DNA from: Phycisphaeraceae bacterium
Lineage (GTDB): Bacteria; Planctomycetota; Phycisphaerae; Phycisphaerales; Phycisphaeraceae
Length of the DNA stretch: 64,000 nt
NCBI GenBank assembly: GCA_020831765.1
Contig: JAFIFY010000059.1
Coordinates: 1-64,000 of the forward strand
Direction of reading: 5' to 3'
Shown here: positions 46,718-55,638 of the stretch, in pieces
Layout: each line of letters starts with the position of its first letter
Numbering within the stretch: position 1 is the stretch's first letter
The notes under the pieces: generated by a model
What the model was told of the DNA's origin: nothing
Database searches by the model: none
The model's input: only the letters and a program-made list of their open reading frames with translations
Program-made: the position numbers and the translations under genes

Positions 46718-47773
46718 ATGAGCGATTCCGACACACCGCACCATGATGGCGGCCATGGCCACGACGGGCACGACCACCCGGCCAACCTGGCCCACCACTT
46801 CGATTCGCCGCGCCAGCAATTTGATGCGGCCAAGGTGGGCATGTGGGTTTTCCTGGCCACCGAAATCCTCATGTTCGGCGGCCTGTTCTGCGCCTACGCC
46901 GTCTGGCGGGCCAACCATCCGGAAGTCTTCCTGGCGGCCCACAAAAAACTGGATATGACCCTGGGGTTGATCAACACGATCATCCTCATCACCAGCAGCT
47001 TCACCATGGCCTGGGCGGTGCGCGCTGCCCAGCTCAACCAGCAGCGCCTGCTGGTGATCCTGCTGAGCCTGACCATCGCCGGCGGCTGCGGCTTCCTGGT
47101 GGTCAAGACCTTCGAATACAGCGACAAGTGGGACAAGGGCCTCTGGGTCGGCACGAAGAATCTCTTCAATCCCCGCTACGAGGAGCCTTCGGATCGGGAA
47201 GCCAACCAGGCGCCGGGCGAGCAAGAGAATCAGGCCGGGAACGAATCGGAAAATGGCCTGGGCGAGTCGAACGAAAACACCGCCCCGGAAATGCCCCCGG
47301 AAATGTCCCCGGAAGAAACCCCGGAAGAAGCCTCGGAACAAGGTCCGGTCGCGGCGCCCGACGCCGCGCTTCAAGACCCGGACGAAAACGCCCACAACGA
47401 TGAGCCGGAAGTGATGCGATCGGCGATTCCCGTGCCCGGCATGGGGCCGCCCGGACTCAGTGAGGCCTATAGCGATCAGGAGGTCCAGCGCCAGGAAACT
47501 CCGCCCACGCCCGAAGAGCTCATCGCCCAGCTTCCCGACCATGTGCGCGAGAAGTGGCTGCACCAGTTCTTTCAGGTCTACTTCCTCATGACCGGCCTGC
47601 ACACGCTCCACGTGATCGTGGGCATTGGCCTGATCGGCTGGATCACCGTCCGCGCCCAACGCGGCGCGTACAGTTCCGAGTATTACACGCAGGTGGACCT
47701 GGTCGGTCTTTACTGGCACCTGGTGGACCTGATCTGGATTTTCCTCTTCCCCCTGCTGTACCTGATTCACTGA
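46718..47773 (+). CDS. coxC: Cytochrome c oxidase subunit III with a ~120-residue acidic insertion
   Basis: The N-terminus is His/Asp/Gly-rich. Helices at ~41-60, 80-100 and 110-130 and the conserved [19 protein letters not shown] identify subunit III. Residues ~151-270 are an insertion rich in Glu, Asn, Pro and Gln with no counterpart in ordinary subunit III; it contains a CCCCGGAA repeat. After it the core resumes with [24 protein letters not shown] and [25 protein letters not shown]. The insertion falls between core helices, so it should form an exposed loop. The gene is in frame throughout. Confidence 0.93.
   Translation: MSDSDTPHHDGGHGHDGHDHPANLAHHFDSPRQQFDAAKVGMWVFLATEILMFGGLFCAYAVWRANHPEVFLAAHKKLDMTLGLINTIILITSSFTMAWAVRAAQLNQQRLLVILLSLTIAGGCGFLVVKTFEYSDKWDKGLWVGTKNLFNPRYEEPSDREANQAPGEQENQAGNESENGLGESNENTAPEMPPEMSPEETPEEASEQGPVAAPDAALQDPDENAHNDEPEVMRSAIPVPGMGPPGLSEAYSDQEVQRQETPPTPEELIAQLPDHVREKWLHQFFQVYFLMTGLHTLHVIVGIGLIGWITVRAQRGAYSSEYYTQVDLVGLYWHLVDLIWIFLFPLLYLIH
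47283..47338 (+). repeat. CCCCGGAA array inside coxC, 12-nt period
   Basis: CCCCGGAA starts at 47283, 47295, 47307 and 47319, with a variant CCTCGGAA at 47331. All are exactly 12 nt apart. It is read as CCG-GAA (Pro-Glu) within the acidic insertion of subunit III. Confidence 0.85.
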
Positions 47774-47817
47774 GCCGCAGCGAAACCGACCGCCCCCGGG
47801 CTGGCCGGAGATGACCG

Positions 47818-48213
47818 ATGTTTGAGAAGAAACCCAACCCGGAATTCGAAGCCGCCGGCCAGGCGAAGGGTGAATCCCATCACGATGGGCATGGCGGCGA
47901 GCATGTCCACGCCGTGCCGCTGAGCCTTTTGACCGGCATCTTCGTCATCCTCATGATCCTCACCGGGCTGACCGTCGCGGCCACATGGGTCGAGCTGGGC
48001 GCGCTCAATGTCTGGGTCGCGCTCCTGATCGCCCTGGTCAAGGCCGCGTTCGTTGCCCTGTACTTCATGCACCTGCGCTGGGACAGCCCGTTCAACAGTT
48101 TCGTGCTTATCACCTCGCTGGTTTTCGTCGTGCTGTTCATCGGCGTCACGCTGATGGATTCACTGCAGTATCAGTCGGTGATCGAAAGATTGATCGAGCG
48201 GCAAGCCCCCTGA
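47818..48213 (+). CDS. coxD: Cytochrome c oxidase subunit IV (prokaryotic type)
   Basis: The 131-residue product has three helices (VPLSLLTGIFVILMILTGLTVAATW, VWVALLIALVKAAFVALYFMHL, FVLITSLVFVVLFIGVTLMDSL). The KAAFVALYFMHLRWDSPFN segment is diagnostic of the small subunit IV found with caa3 oxidases. It follows coxC by 44 bases. A His/Gly-rich head (GESHHDGHGGEHVHAV) resembles that of coxC. Confidence 0.92.
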   Translation: MFEKKPNPEFEAAGQAKGESHHDGHGGEHVHAVPLSLLTGIFVILMILTGLTVAATWVELGALNVWVALLIALVKAAFVALYFMHLRWDSPFNSFVLITSLVFVVLFIGVTLMDSLQYQSVIERLIERQAP

Positions 48214-48275
48214 CCGCCCCTGAGGCCTAGGATTGCCAGCGTCGGTGGCCCGCCGGCTCCGTACGCCCGCCGATC

Positions 48276-48881
48276 ATGAGCCATGCCCCTTCCAGTCCGA
48301 TTCCCCACACGCCGCCCTCGGCGGGCCGGTTGGCCATGCTGCTGTTCCTGGCCTCGCTGACGATGCTGTTTCTGGCGTCGATCGCGGCCTACGCGGTCAT
48401 CCGCCTGACCGGAAGTTTGAGCCCGCCGGTCGGCTCGGTCAGCCTGCCGGGCCTGCTTTGGGTCAGCACGGTGATCATGCTGATCAGCAGCGTGACCATG
48501 CACCATGCGCTCAAGTGCGTGTCGTTCGAGCGGATTACGCACTTTAAGATTTCCATGACCGCGACATTCGGCCTGGCGCTGTTGTTCGTCGCATTGCAGG
48601 GGCCGGCGCTGGCCGGTCTGCTCGCTGAGCACAACACGTTGCGCCATGGCGGCGAGGGCGTCCAGCCGGTGCATCTCTACGGCATGGTGTTTCTGATGAT
48701 CCTGCTCCACGCCGCGCACGTGGTCGGCGGCCTGATCCCCATGCTGGTGGTGCTGATCAATGCCCTGGCCGATCGATACGACCACGAACAGCACCGTCCG
48801 GTGACCCACCTGGCGATGTACTGGCACTTTCTCGACATCGTCTGGCTGGTGATGTTCGTGACGTTTCTTGCGCTGTCGTGA
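48276..48881 (+). CDS. Second haem-copper oxidase subunit III-like protein
   Basis: The 201-residue product has about five helices and the subunit III pattern: RLAMLLFLASLTMLFLASIAAYAVIR at the start, VHLYGMVFLMILLHAAHVVGGLIPMLVVLI in the middle and THLAMYWHFLDIVWLVMFVTFLAL at the end, equivalent to the H-x-x-x-G and YWHFVDxVW motifs of the family. It is short and lacks the insertion seen in coxC. Two subunit III-like genes in one block are unusual but known in some phyla. It ends the respiratory run. Confidence 0.88.
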   Translation: MSHAPSSPIPHTPPSAGRLAMLLFLASLTMLFLASIAAYAVIRLTGSLSPPVGSVSLPGLLWVSTVIMLISSVTMHHALKCVSFERITHFKISMTATFGLALLFVALQGPALAGLLAEHNTLRHGGEGVQPVHLYGMVFLMILLHAAHVVGGLIPMLVVLINALADRYDHEQHRPVTHLAMYWHFLDIVWLVMFVTFLALS

Positions 48882-48980
48882 GGCATCCTGATGATGGAAC
48901 ACCGGGCCGGTCCGTCCGCGTCTGGGCCTTGCGCGGTCGCGTTGTGAAGTTGCTTGCATGCTCTCCACCCGCCGATGCCC

Positions 48981-49403
48981 TCACAGAAACAGCGAAGGCT
49001 CGACGTGAAAGCGATCGGCCAGCTTGCGAAGGTGATCTGTCGTCAGCCTTCGCTCGCCCTTGAGGATTTTCGAGCCCATGCTGGCATGGACGCCCAGCAG
49101 CCTGGCCAGATCAGTGCCGCTCATTTGGTTCTGTTCGAGAAGGTACTTGAGCGAATCCAGCCCAGTGACTCCTCCGGTATCGATGGCATGGTGCTCCGAT
49201 TCGTAGACCTCCACGAGTTGGGTGAGGGTTTCCAGATAGAGCGCCTGGCCCTTGGTCAATCTGGGGATGGCCATGAGCCTGTCGATCATCTCGGCGGTGT
49301 CATCGAGGTGAACATCGTCAGTGATGGCGCGCGGCGGCATCAGTCGAACCAGTTCCTCGAATCGGCCGGGCAGCTTTACCTGGCCATTGCGGGTCTTACC
49401 CAT
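48981..49403 (-). CDS. higA: HigA-like antitoxin with helix-turn-helix
   Basis: The C-terminal ~60 residues form an XRE-type helix-turn-helix (YLLEQNQMSGTDLARLLGVHASMGSKILKGERRLTTDHLRKLADRFHVEPSLFL) typical of HigA antitoxins; the N-terminal ~75 residues would bind the toxin. The start follows the toxin stop by three bases. It probably neutralises the adjacent toxin and represses the shared promoter. Confidence 0.88.
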   Translation of the reverse strand: MGKTRNGQVKLPGRFEELVRLMPPRAITDDVHLDDTAEMIDRLMAIPRLTKGQALYLETLTQLVEVYESEHHAIDTGGVTGLDSLKYLLEQNQMSGTDLARLLGVHASMGSKILKGERRLTTDHLRKLADRFHVEPSLFL

Positions 49404-49406
49404 GAC

Positions 49407-49709
49407 TCAATCCTTCCACTTACCCCTGTCGTAATTGGCGTGCGTGAGCACGTCACGGATGTTGATCAACTGGTGGTCGTACCGGATGCGGACGATCAGG
49501 CGGTACTTGTTGCCGCCAATGTTGAACACCGTCAGTGTCCCGCCGAGTCCATTGGTGACCCCGTCCGCCTGTGGCAGGTCGTTCCGTAGTTCCTGGAGGC
49601 TCCCCCAACGGGCGTGCAAAGCCAGCTTGTACCACTGCCTCAGCGGTGCCACCGCATCGGGATGCCTCGACCAGAACTCGCGCAGGCGTTTGAGGCTGAT
49701 CACTCGCAC
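49407..49709 (-). CDS. higB: HigB-like mRNA interferase toxin
   Basis: The sequence RVISLKRLREFWSRHPDAVAPLRQWYKLALHARWGSLQELRND...VFNIGGNKYRLIVRIRYDHQLINIRDVLTHANYD matches HigB_toxin proteins closely, including NIGGNKYRL and the C-terminal THxxYD. HigB cleaves mRNA on the ribosome. The GTG at 49709 is the best start; a frame to 49823 adds 38 unrelated residues. Toxin precedes antitoxin, as is usual for higBA. The 263-base spacer upstream (49710-49972) holds a 7-bp stem (GTCGTGG/CCACGAC) and no gene. Confidence 0.9.
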   Translation of the reverse strand: MRVISLKRLREFWSRHPDAVAPLRQWYKLALHARWGSLQELRNDLPQADGVTNGLGGTLTVFNIGGNKYRLIVRIRYDHQLINIRDVLTHANYDRGKWKD

Positions 49710-49972
49710 CAGGGTATTCTGTTCGTCCGTCGCCCTCGGGTCAAGTGATTGTGAGACAAAATGTCTAAAATTCTGTGCCGGCGGGTATGCCGGTCGTGGG
49801 GTCAACAGGAATCCACGACTCAAGCCGTCGTTTTTCAGTTCAGGAACAAGACTCCGCGCGGCCCGGGTCGATCGAGCGGATTGTGAACCCCGGGGTAGCG
49901 CGATTCGCCATCATATGTGCCCTCAGTGCCCGCGAGTCGCCACGTCAGATACCTCCGGCCACGCACGCCCCC

Positions 49973-50524
49973 TCACGATTCGATGCTGACTTGCGGCGCC
50001 TGGCGGATGTCGCAGCTTTCGACCTCGAAGAAGTCGCTTCGTTGGAAGCCGAACATGGCCGCCACGAGGCTGGAGGGGAACATTTCGACGCGATTATTCA
50101 GATCGCGCACGTTGCCGTTATAGAATCGGCGGGCGGCCTGGATGCGGTCTTCGGTGTTCACCAGTTCACGCTGAAGGCGCAGGAAGTGCTCACCGGCTTT
50201 GAGATCGGGGTATTTCTCCACCACCACGAACAGATGCCGCAGCGCATGCACGAGCTGGTTCTCATCCCTGGCCTGACTGGCGGCCGAGCCGGTCGAGGCC
50301 ACCGCCCGCTGCCGGGCGTGGACCACCTCCTCGAGCACCGCCCGCTCGTGCGCGGCGTATCCGCGGACCGTCTCAACGAGATTGGGAATGAGGTTGTATC
50401 GTCGCTTCAGCTCGGTATCGATCCCCGACCAGCTTTCGGCCACGTGCTGGCGCAGGCGCACCAGGGCGTTGTAGGTGCCGATCATCCACAGCAGGGTCAC
50501 GGCCGCCGCAATGGCGATGATCAA
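49973..50524 (-). CDS. lemA: LemA family protein
   Basis: After an N-terminal helix (LLIIAIAAAVTLLWMIGTYNALV) comes the LemA domain: RLRQHVAESWSGIDTELKRRYNLIPNLVETVRGYAAHERAVLEEVVHAR and, near the end, RFYNGNVRDLNNRVEMFPSSLVAAMFGFQRSDFFEVE. The frame has no ATG before the helix; a TTG at 50524, 17 bases after the stop of the upstream gene, or a CTG just before it, would give a normal length. The start codon is therefore a guess. It is paired with a DUF3137-like gene, a common partner. Confidence 0.9.
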   Translation of the reverse strand: MIIAIAAAVTLLWMIGTYNALVRLRQHVAESWSGIDTELKRRYNLIPNLVETVRGYAAHERAVLEEVVHARQRAVASTGSAASQARDENQLVHALRHLFVVVEKYPDLKAGEHFLRLQRELVNTEDRIQAARRFYNGNVRDLNNRVEMFPSSLVAAMFGFQRSDFFEVESCDIRQAPQVSIES

Positions 50525-50540
50525 CAGCGGGATGAGCGCT

Positions 50541-51251
50541 TCAGCGGGCAGGTTGGGCCTCCATATCCATCTGTTGGCTGCGCAGGTAATCCGGCAGTTG
50601 GTCGAGCAGCCCCTCGATGATGCCGACGGCGCGCTCGAACTCCTGGGGTTTGAAGCGGCTGTTGCGCCACGCGATGCCGTGGTGATGGTCGAACTCGATG
50701 CTGAATCGCGGGTTATCCAGCAGAAACCGCATCGCCCGGGTATGCAGCACATCGTACGCCCAGCGGCGGTCGGGCGCTTTGACGGTGAAGGCCCGGTTGA
50801 ACTCGGCCGATTCGAAGCTGATATCGGCAAAGCCGAAGAACGAGGAGATGCTGTCGAAGAAATTTCGCCCGCGGATCAGCAGCGGTTTCACCGGAAACCT
50901 GGTCCGGACGATGACTGCGCTGAAGTGATGATGGTTGGTCTTGGGCCGGCCCTTGGAGTCGGTCGAGGTGGTCTGGTAGTGGTAGTCAAATGCAAGAATC
51001 TCACGGCCGCGCCACTGGCCGCTGATCACGTTGTAGGCGTACCGGTTGGACCCCTGTCCCAGTGGATGGAGATCGCGAAAGCGTCTTTCGAGGTCGCGGC
51101 GCTTGTCGCGACTGAAGTGCAGGCCATGCTGCCGAGCCCAGTTGGAAAGCTCCTCGCGGCGCTTACGCTCCTGCCTGATGCCCAGCACCACCAGAACAAT
51201 GACCAGGACGAAGAAGGCCCCAAACAACGGAAAGATTATTTCACCAAACAT
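50541..51251 (-). CDS. DUF3137-like membrane protein upstream of LemA
   Basis: One N-terminal helix (IIFPLFGAFFVLVIVLVVLGI) is followed by a soluble domain with SGQWRGREILAFDYHYQTTSTDSKGRPKTNHHHFSAVIV and PLLIRGRNFFDSISSFFGFADISFESAEFNRAFTVKAPDRRWAYDVLHTRAMRFLL, a pattern seen in proteins encoded beside lemA. Function is unknown. The ATG at 51251 precedes the helix directly, and a longer frame to 51371 adds 40 residues without similarity. Confidence 0.8.
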   Translation of the reverse strand: MFGEIIFPLFGAFFVLVIVLVVLGIRQERKRREELSNWARQHGLHFSRDKRRDLERRFRDLHPLGQGSNRYAYNVISGQWRGREILAFDYHYQTTSTDSKGRPKTNHHHFSAVIVRTRFPVKPLLIRGRNFFDSISSFFGFADISFESAEFNRAFTVKAPDRRWAYDVLHTRAMRFLLDNPRFSIEFDHHHGIAWRNSRFKPQEFERAVGIIEGLLDQLPDYLRSQQMDMEAQPAR

Positions 51252-51677
51252 CGAAACACTCCACCGGCAAGCGATGGGTACACCCCTTGCGCATCGCTGC
51301 CGACCGGAATCGCCGCGACCAGCCGTGTCCTGGTGGGGGAAATCGTAACCCAGGAAAGGGATTACCACCACCGGGTTTCAGAATGGGCGCGGCCGATCCG
51401 ATCACGAATCGATTCGCACCACAAATCTTCCCGGGCATGGCCTGATGCCATTACCATGGCCCCGCATCTGGCCGCTGGGCTCGGAAGCATTCGGAACTGG
51501 CTATGTGGAAGCTTCCATTGGCCGGGCCGGTGCGTGCCGTGGGATCGGTGGTTTCAAGCGCGTCGGTGAAACGGCCCGAATTCACACTTGGCCGGTGGCA
51601 ATAGGCTGCCCACCGCGGACGTCTGGCTTAAGTTTGGCCCAGAGACTGACTTTTCTTTGCCTTAGCAGGAGCTACTG
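51252..51677. other. 426-base divergent intergenic region
   Basis: This spacer lies between the minus-strand DUF3137-like gene and the plus-strand 51678 gene, so it should carry two promoters. It shows several short inverted repeats but no element I can name. An AGGAG site at its right edge serves the 51678 start. Confidence 0.5.
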
Positions 51678-53963
51678 ATGCGCTTGATCCGTCGCTTTTT
51701 CAAGATTCTGGCCGCGCCAATGGCCGCGGCCATGCTGCTGACCACGCCCGCGATCGGCGACCAGCCGGACCTTGGTCTCCGGCCGATCGCCCGGGATCGG
51801 GACGACCAGGCCCAGGTGCTTCATGCCTCGTTTCTGGGTGGATCGGGCCATGAGTGGCTGGCCGCCGGTGGCTTCCAGGCCGACGGAACGATCGTGGTCG
51901 CGGGCAATGTCATCGGGCAGGAGTTGAATCTCGGCACGCGGACGTCGGTCCTCGGCCGCGACCTTCCGGCCCCGGCGGCGATCACCGAGTGGCCCACGGA
52001 TCGGCGAGGCCGTGAGGAGCGCCCCTCGTGGACCCAGCAGCAGGCCACGGGCTTTGTCGCCCGCATCTCGGCCGATGGTCGCCGACTGATCAGCGTCCAT
52101 CGCATGCCGTGGCAGTCCGGTTCGATCACCAGCGCATTGGTCGGCGAGGATGGATCGATCTACATCGCCGGCCGCGCCCAGAACGGCATTGTCAATCTCG
52201 GCGGCCAGCACCAGGCGCTGGCGGTGGAAGGAGCCCGGGGTGGCGACGGGGTGGGCACTTTCTTCGCCAAGCTCAACAGCGATGCATCGCGAGTGCTCTG
52301 GCTCAAGACCATCGCCGGCCAGTCCAACGCGCCGCGGCTTGAGGAGCGGCCCAACGGCAATATCGCCTTCTTCGCCCAGGATTATCGCGTGTTCGACGCC
52401 AACGGCCGGCAGGTCGAGCATGTGCCGCCGGCCGGTTCGGTTCGTCAGACCACGGCGGTCAGCCCCGTCGATGGCAAGGTCGTCCGCTCCGGCGAGCGGC
52501 ACTGGCGCACCGGCCGCGAGCCGTGGCGCTGCCCGCTGATGGACACCTACCTGCCCGACGGCACGCATGAATTCCAGCTCTATCGCTGGCCCGGTCCTTA
52601 TGTCGGCCTGGATAACTCGCGCCAGGTTTCCGACTCGGCCATCCGCCTTGCCCGCTACAACCGCGATGGCACGCTGACCTATGTCGCCTGGAGTGATGGC
52701 GGCAACAGTGTGATGGTTTCACCGCCGATGGATGTTCGTCAATCCGTGGGTCTCAATGGGCTGGGCATGTCGCCGGCGGGCGCGGGCGTGCTGAGCATCG
52801 CTTATCTGATCACCCTTGATCCACAGCAGGATATGCAGGTTGTCGCCTGGACCCGGCTGCTGGCCACGATGGGGCCCAACCGGCCCAACAGCGTGTGGAT
52901 TCGAAGCCTTGAGGAGTCGGTGGATGGTTCGATCCTGATCGCCGGCGATGCGGCTCGAAACCTGATTCAGACCAGTAATCACATCAATGACGGCGTGGCG
53001 TCGGGCACATTCATCGGCGTGCTCAACCGCGAACTCAACGGCCTGCGGTTCCTTTCGGTGGTTCCCGGCGCTGGCGCGGCCAGGATCGGCGATGATGGCA
53101 ACAGCAAGTGGGGTATCGCGACGCGATCGATCAATGGCCGCACTCGGGCGTTGTTTGTCGGCAGCGCGGTGGACGAGGGTGAATCCTATGGCGTCACGAC
53201 GGCCACCCCGACGCGCAATGCCCTGCGGGACAGCTTTGCCGGTGGGCGCAGCGATGGATACTTCGTCGTGCTGGACCTCGGTCCCACGCCTTCGAGCATC
53301 GATCGCGTGCCCGCCCCCGAGCGCGATCCCCCGCGTCTGAGCGTCCGCAACCACGGCCAGCAGGTCGGCCGCGATCGCGCCACGCCCAACGAGGGCGCGC
53401 GGATGCCGTTCCTGCCCAACAACCCCCGCTACATCAGCGTGGATGCCGAAATCCGCGAGACCAGCGGCGAATACTGGCCCAACTACTTCTATGGCCGGCC
53501 GGTTTCCGGCGAACTGGTCTATCGCGAGGCCGGTTCCACCATGACCGTCACGGTCGATGCCAATCAGCGCGTGCAGGACGGGGGCAAGCAGCATCGTCGC
53601 GTGCTTGGTGAACTGATGGAAGGCGGTCAGGAAATCGGCGTGAAGCTGACCATCCACCGGCTGGGCGAGCGGCGTACGGATCAGTTCCAGTTTGTTGACG
53701 GCCGGGGCCGCGAGCAGAACCGCGAGGTGACCTACTACCCGGCGCGCGGCACGCTGGAGATCGGTGGCCGCGCGGTCGAAGTGGATGTGGATTGCCAGGT
53801 TCAATGGCTGACGCGCGGCCGGGACGGCGTCTCGGTCGGGGCGCGGGTCAACGCCTATATCAGCCTCAAGGGCAGTGACCTTGGGCTCCGCGAACTGGCC
53901 GACCGCACCATCGAGATGCGTATCACCTTCCAGGCCAACCCCGCCGCCGATGGGGCCCGGTGA
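51678..53963 (+). CDS. Secreted beta-propeller-like protein with SBBP-type repeats
   Basis: A signal peptide (MRLIRRFFKILAAPMAAAMLLTTPAIGDQ) follows a clear AGGAG site. Several segments have the shape of SBBP-type repeats, as in LHASFLGGSGHEWLAAGGFQADGTIVVAGNV and ITSALVGEDGSIYIAGRAQ, which suggests a propeller in residues ~45-540. A Pro/Arg-rich linker (PAPERDPPRLSVRNHGQQVG) leads to a C-terminal domain of ~190 residues starting near NPRYISVDAEIRETSGEYWPNYFYG. I recognise no catalytic site; export to the cell surface is likely. A strong terminator follows the stop. Confidence 0.75.
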   Translation: MRLIRRFFKILAAPMAAAMLLTTPAIGDQPDLGLRPIARDRDDQAQVLHASFLGGSGHEWLAAGGFQADGTIVVAGNVIGQELNLGTRTSVLGRDLPAPAAITEWPTDRRGREERPSWTQQQATGFVARISADGRRLISVHRMPWQSGSITSALVGEDGSIYIAGRAQNGIVNLGGQHQALAVEGARGGDGVGTFFAKLNSDASRVLWLKTIAGQSNAPRLEERPNGNIAFFAQDYRVFDANGRQVEHVPPAGSVRQTTAVSPVDGKVVRSGERHWRTGREPWRCPLMDTYLPDGTHEFQLYRWPGPYVGLDNSRQVSDSAIRLARYNRDGTLTYVAWSDGGNSVMVSPPMDVRQSVGLNGLGMSPAGAGVLSIAYLITLDPQQDMQVVAWTRLLATMGPNRPNSVWIRSLEESVDGSILIAGDAARNLIQTSNHINDGVASGTFIGVLNRELNGLRFLSVVPGAGAARIGDDGNSKWGIATRSINGRTRALFVGSAVDEGESYGVTTATPTRNALRDSFAGGRSDGYFVVLDLGPTPSSIDRVPAPERDPPRLSVRNHGQQVGRDRATPNEGARMPFLPNNPRYISVDAEIRETSGEYWPNYFYGRPVSGELVYREAGSTMTVTVDANQRVQDGGKQHRRVLGELMEGGQEIGVKLTIHRLGERRTDQFQFVDGRGREQNREVTYYPARGTLEIGGRAVEVDVDCQVQWLTRGRDGVSVGARVNAYISLKGSDLGLRELADRTIEMRITFQANPAADGAR

Positions 53964-53996
53964 GCCGCCAACCGCGATCAGATCAGACCTGACCTC

Positions 53997-54035
53997 GCCG
54001 GTGGAAGGGCCAGCCCCCTCCACCGGCTTTTTTTT
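53997..54035 (+). terminator. Strong intrinsic terminator after the propeller gene
   Basis: GCCGGTGGAAGGG (53997-54009) pairs with CCCCTCCACCGGC (54015-54027) with one mismatch, followed by a run of eight T (54028-54035). This is the clearest rho-independent terminator in the window. The rest of the 300-base spacer to the next gene shows no other feature I can name. Confidence 0.93.
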
Positions 54036-54263
54036 GATGAGCGATATGCCGCCTCGGACCGCTGTGCCGCGGGCGGGGCCGGCGTGATGCGGGCGTGTAG
54101 AATCCGCCGTCGGCCGATCGTCCGGGCCGGCATATGCCGAGGCGGGCCGATGACGGTTGACCGTCCAGTTCCGGGCGCGGCGGCCGGGCGGGACCGAGCC
54201 TTATTTGGCCCCCGGGGCCGGTTTGGCGTACACTGAGCAACTGGACCCTCTGGAAGGTTTTCG

Positions 54264-55622
54264 ATGATGAAACGGTCGATTCTGCTCGTGGGTGTGGCCT
54301 GTTCGGCGCTGACGCTGGGCGGCTGTGGAGAGGACGCTGAGTTTTCGGAGCTTCGCCAGGTCCGCGCCGAGTTCATGCAGGCATTGGAACGCGCCGACCG
54401 CATCCAGCAGGGGCTTGACGGCATGACGGTGGAGGCCCAGCAGGGGCCTGACCAATGGCGGTACGAGCAACTCAGTGATCTGCGAGGCACGTTCGAGAGC
54501 CTTGCGACGCGCGGCCCGGTCAATCAGCAGCTTCAATCGGCGATCATCCTCGCGCGGATCGATGTGCGGATTTCGTATCTCAAGGCCGAGCGGGCGATGG
54601 AGCCGTGGTCGCGCATGGCGGGGTTGAGCGCTGATCTGGGTGAGGCGATGAGTGAGTTCCACGACACCGCCCGTCGGGAGCAGCTCGCCCGCACGGTGAT
54701 CGTGCCCGTGGACGAACGAACCAACGTCGAAGCGCTTCGCGAAGCGCGCTCACGGGTGGATGATGATCACCGTCTGACCTTGCGGCAGCAGATCGCCACG
54801 ACGCGTGAGACGATCGATGACCTGGAAAGCACGCGAACGCGCACGATGCGTCAGGCCGCCGACTTGCGGGATCAGGCCTTCACCTTGCAGGGCGCTGAAC
54901 GCCTGGAAACGGAGAATCGCGCCGCGGCACTGATGCTCGAGGCCGATAAGGCGGCGGCGCGGGTCACCTACGAGCGAGCACGCATGCGAACGCTTGAGGA
55001 GCAGATCGAGGCCGATGAAAACGCCTATGAGCTGATCGAACGGATACTCAATACGCCACCGATCGTCTTTCGCATGCCCGACACCACGTTCCGCAGCCGC
55101 GTTGGCCGCGAACTTACGCCGGAGGAACGGAGCCGCGAAGCCGGACGAATCCTGCGCGATGCGCTGTCGAACATCGAGAACGTCTTCTACGCCAACTTCC
55201 AGCGCGAGTATGATGCCATTGACGCCCTCCTCGAGCGGGCCATCGAGCTTCTGGATCAGGCCGCGTCCCGTGCCGAGCGTACGCCGCAGGTGCGTGAGGA
55301 AATGCTGGCGATCCGTATCGAGCGGGTCAATTTCGCCGCCGATCATCTGGTCAAGAGTGGCCAGATCCGTCGGCAGCTTTCGATCCTCGATCAGTGGGCC
55401 GAGGGTGCCGACTACGAGCTTGGCGCGCTGGCCGAAGAGATAACCACCAAGGCCGCCACGGCCCGGGAGCAGTATCAGCGCTATGTGACCCGTGCCGGCC
55501 GCGTTCTGGAGGAAGCCCGGAACTTCGCCGCCGATCTGCCCTCGACCGACCGGGCCACGGATCTTCGCCAGCGACTCGACGTGCTGAGCCAGATCATCCA
55601 GGAAAAGACCGGACAGGATTGA
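54264..55622 (+). CDS. Coiled-coil lipoprotein of unknown function
   Basis: The N-terminus is a lipoprotein signal (MMKRSILLVGVACSALTLGGCGEDAE) with lipobox LGGC. The remaining ~430 residues are almost entirely charged helix with heptad character (for example LRQQIATTRETIDDLESTRTRTMRQAADLRDQA and KAAARVTYERARMRTLEEQIEADENAYELIERIL), so a long coiled coil is likely. No enzyme motif is visible. It could act in cell-envelope organisation; that is a guess. The stop is 16 bases before the next start. Confidence 0.75.
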   Translation: MMKRSILLVGVACSALTLGGCGEDAEFSELRQVRAEFMQALERADRIQQGLDGMTVEAQQGPDQWRYEQLSDLRGTFESLATRGPVNQQLQSAIILARIDVRISYLKAERAMEPWSRMAGLSADLGEAMSEFHDTARREQLARTVIVPVDERTNVEALREARSRVDDDHRLTLRQQIATTRETIDDLESTRTRTMRQAADLRDQAFTLQGAERLETENRAAALMLEADKAAARVTYERARMRTLEEQIEADENAYELIERILNTPPIVFRMPDTTFRSRVGRELTPEERSREAGRILRDALSNIENVFYANFQREYDAIDALLERAIELLDQAASRAERTPQVREEMLAIRIERVNFAADHLVKSGQIRRQLSILDQWAEGADYELGALAEEITTKAATAREQYQRYVTRAGRVLEEARNFAADLPSTDRATDLRQRLDVLSQIIQEKTGQD

Positions 55623-55638
55623 GGGCGCGATTCATGCG

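Noticed and set aside
44935-46872. 645-codon minus-strand frame opposite coxA
   Set aside because: Rich in Arg, His and Gln from antisense codon bias, with no domain; coxA is unmistakable on the plus strand.
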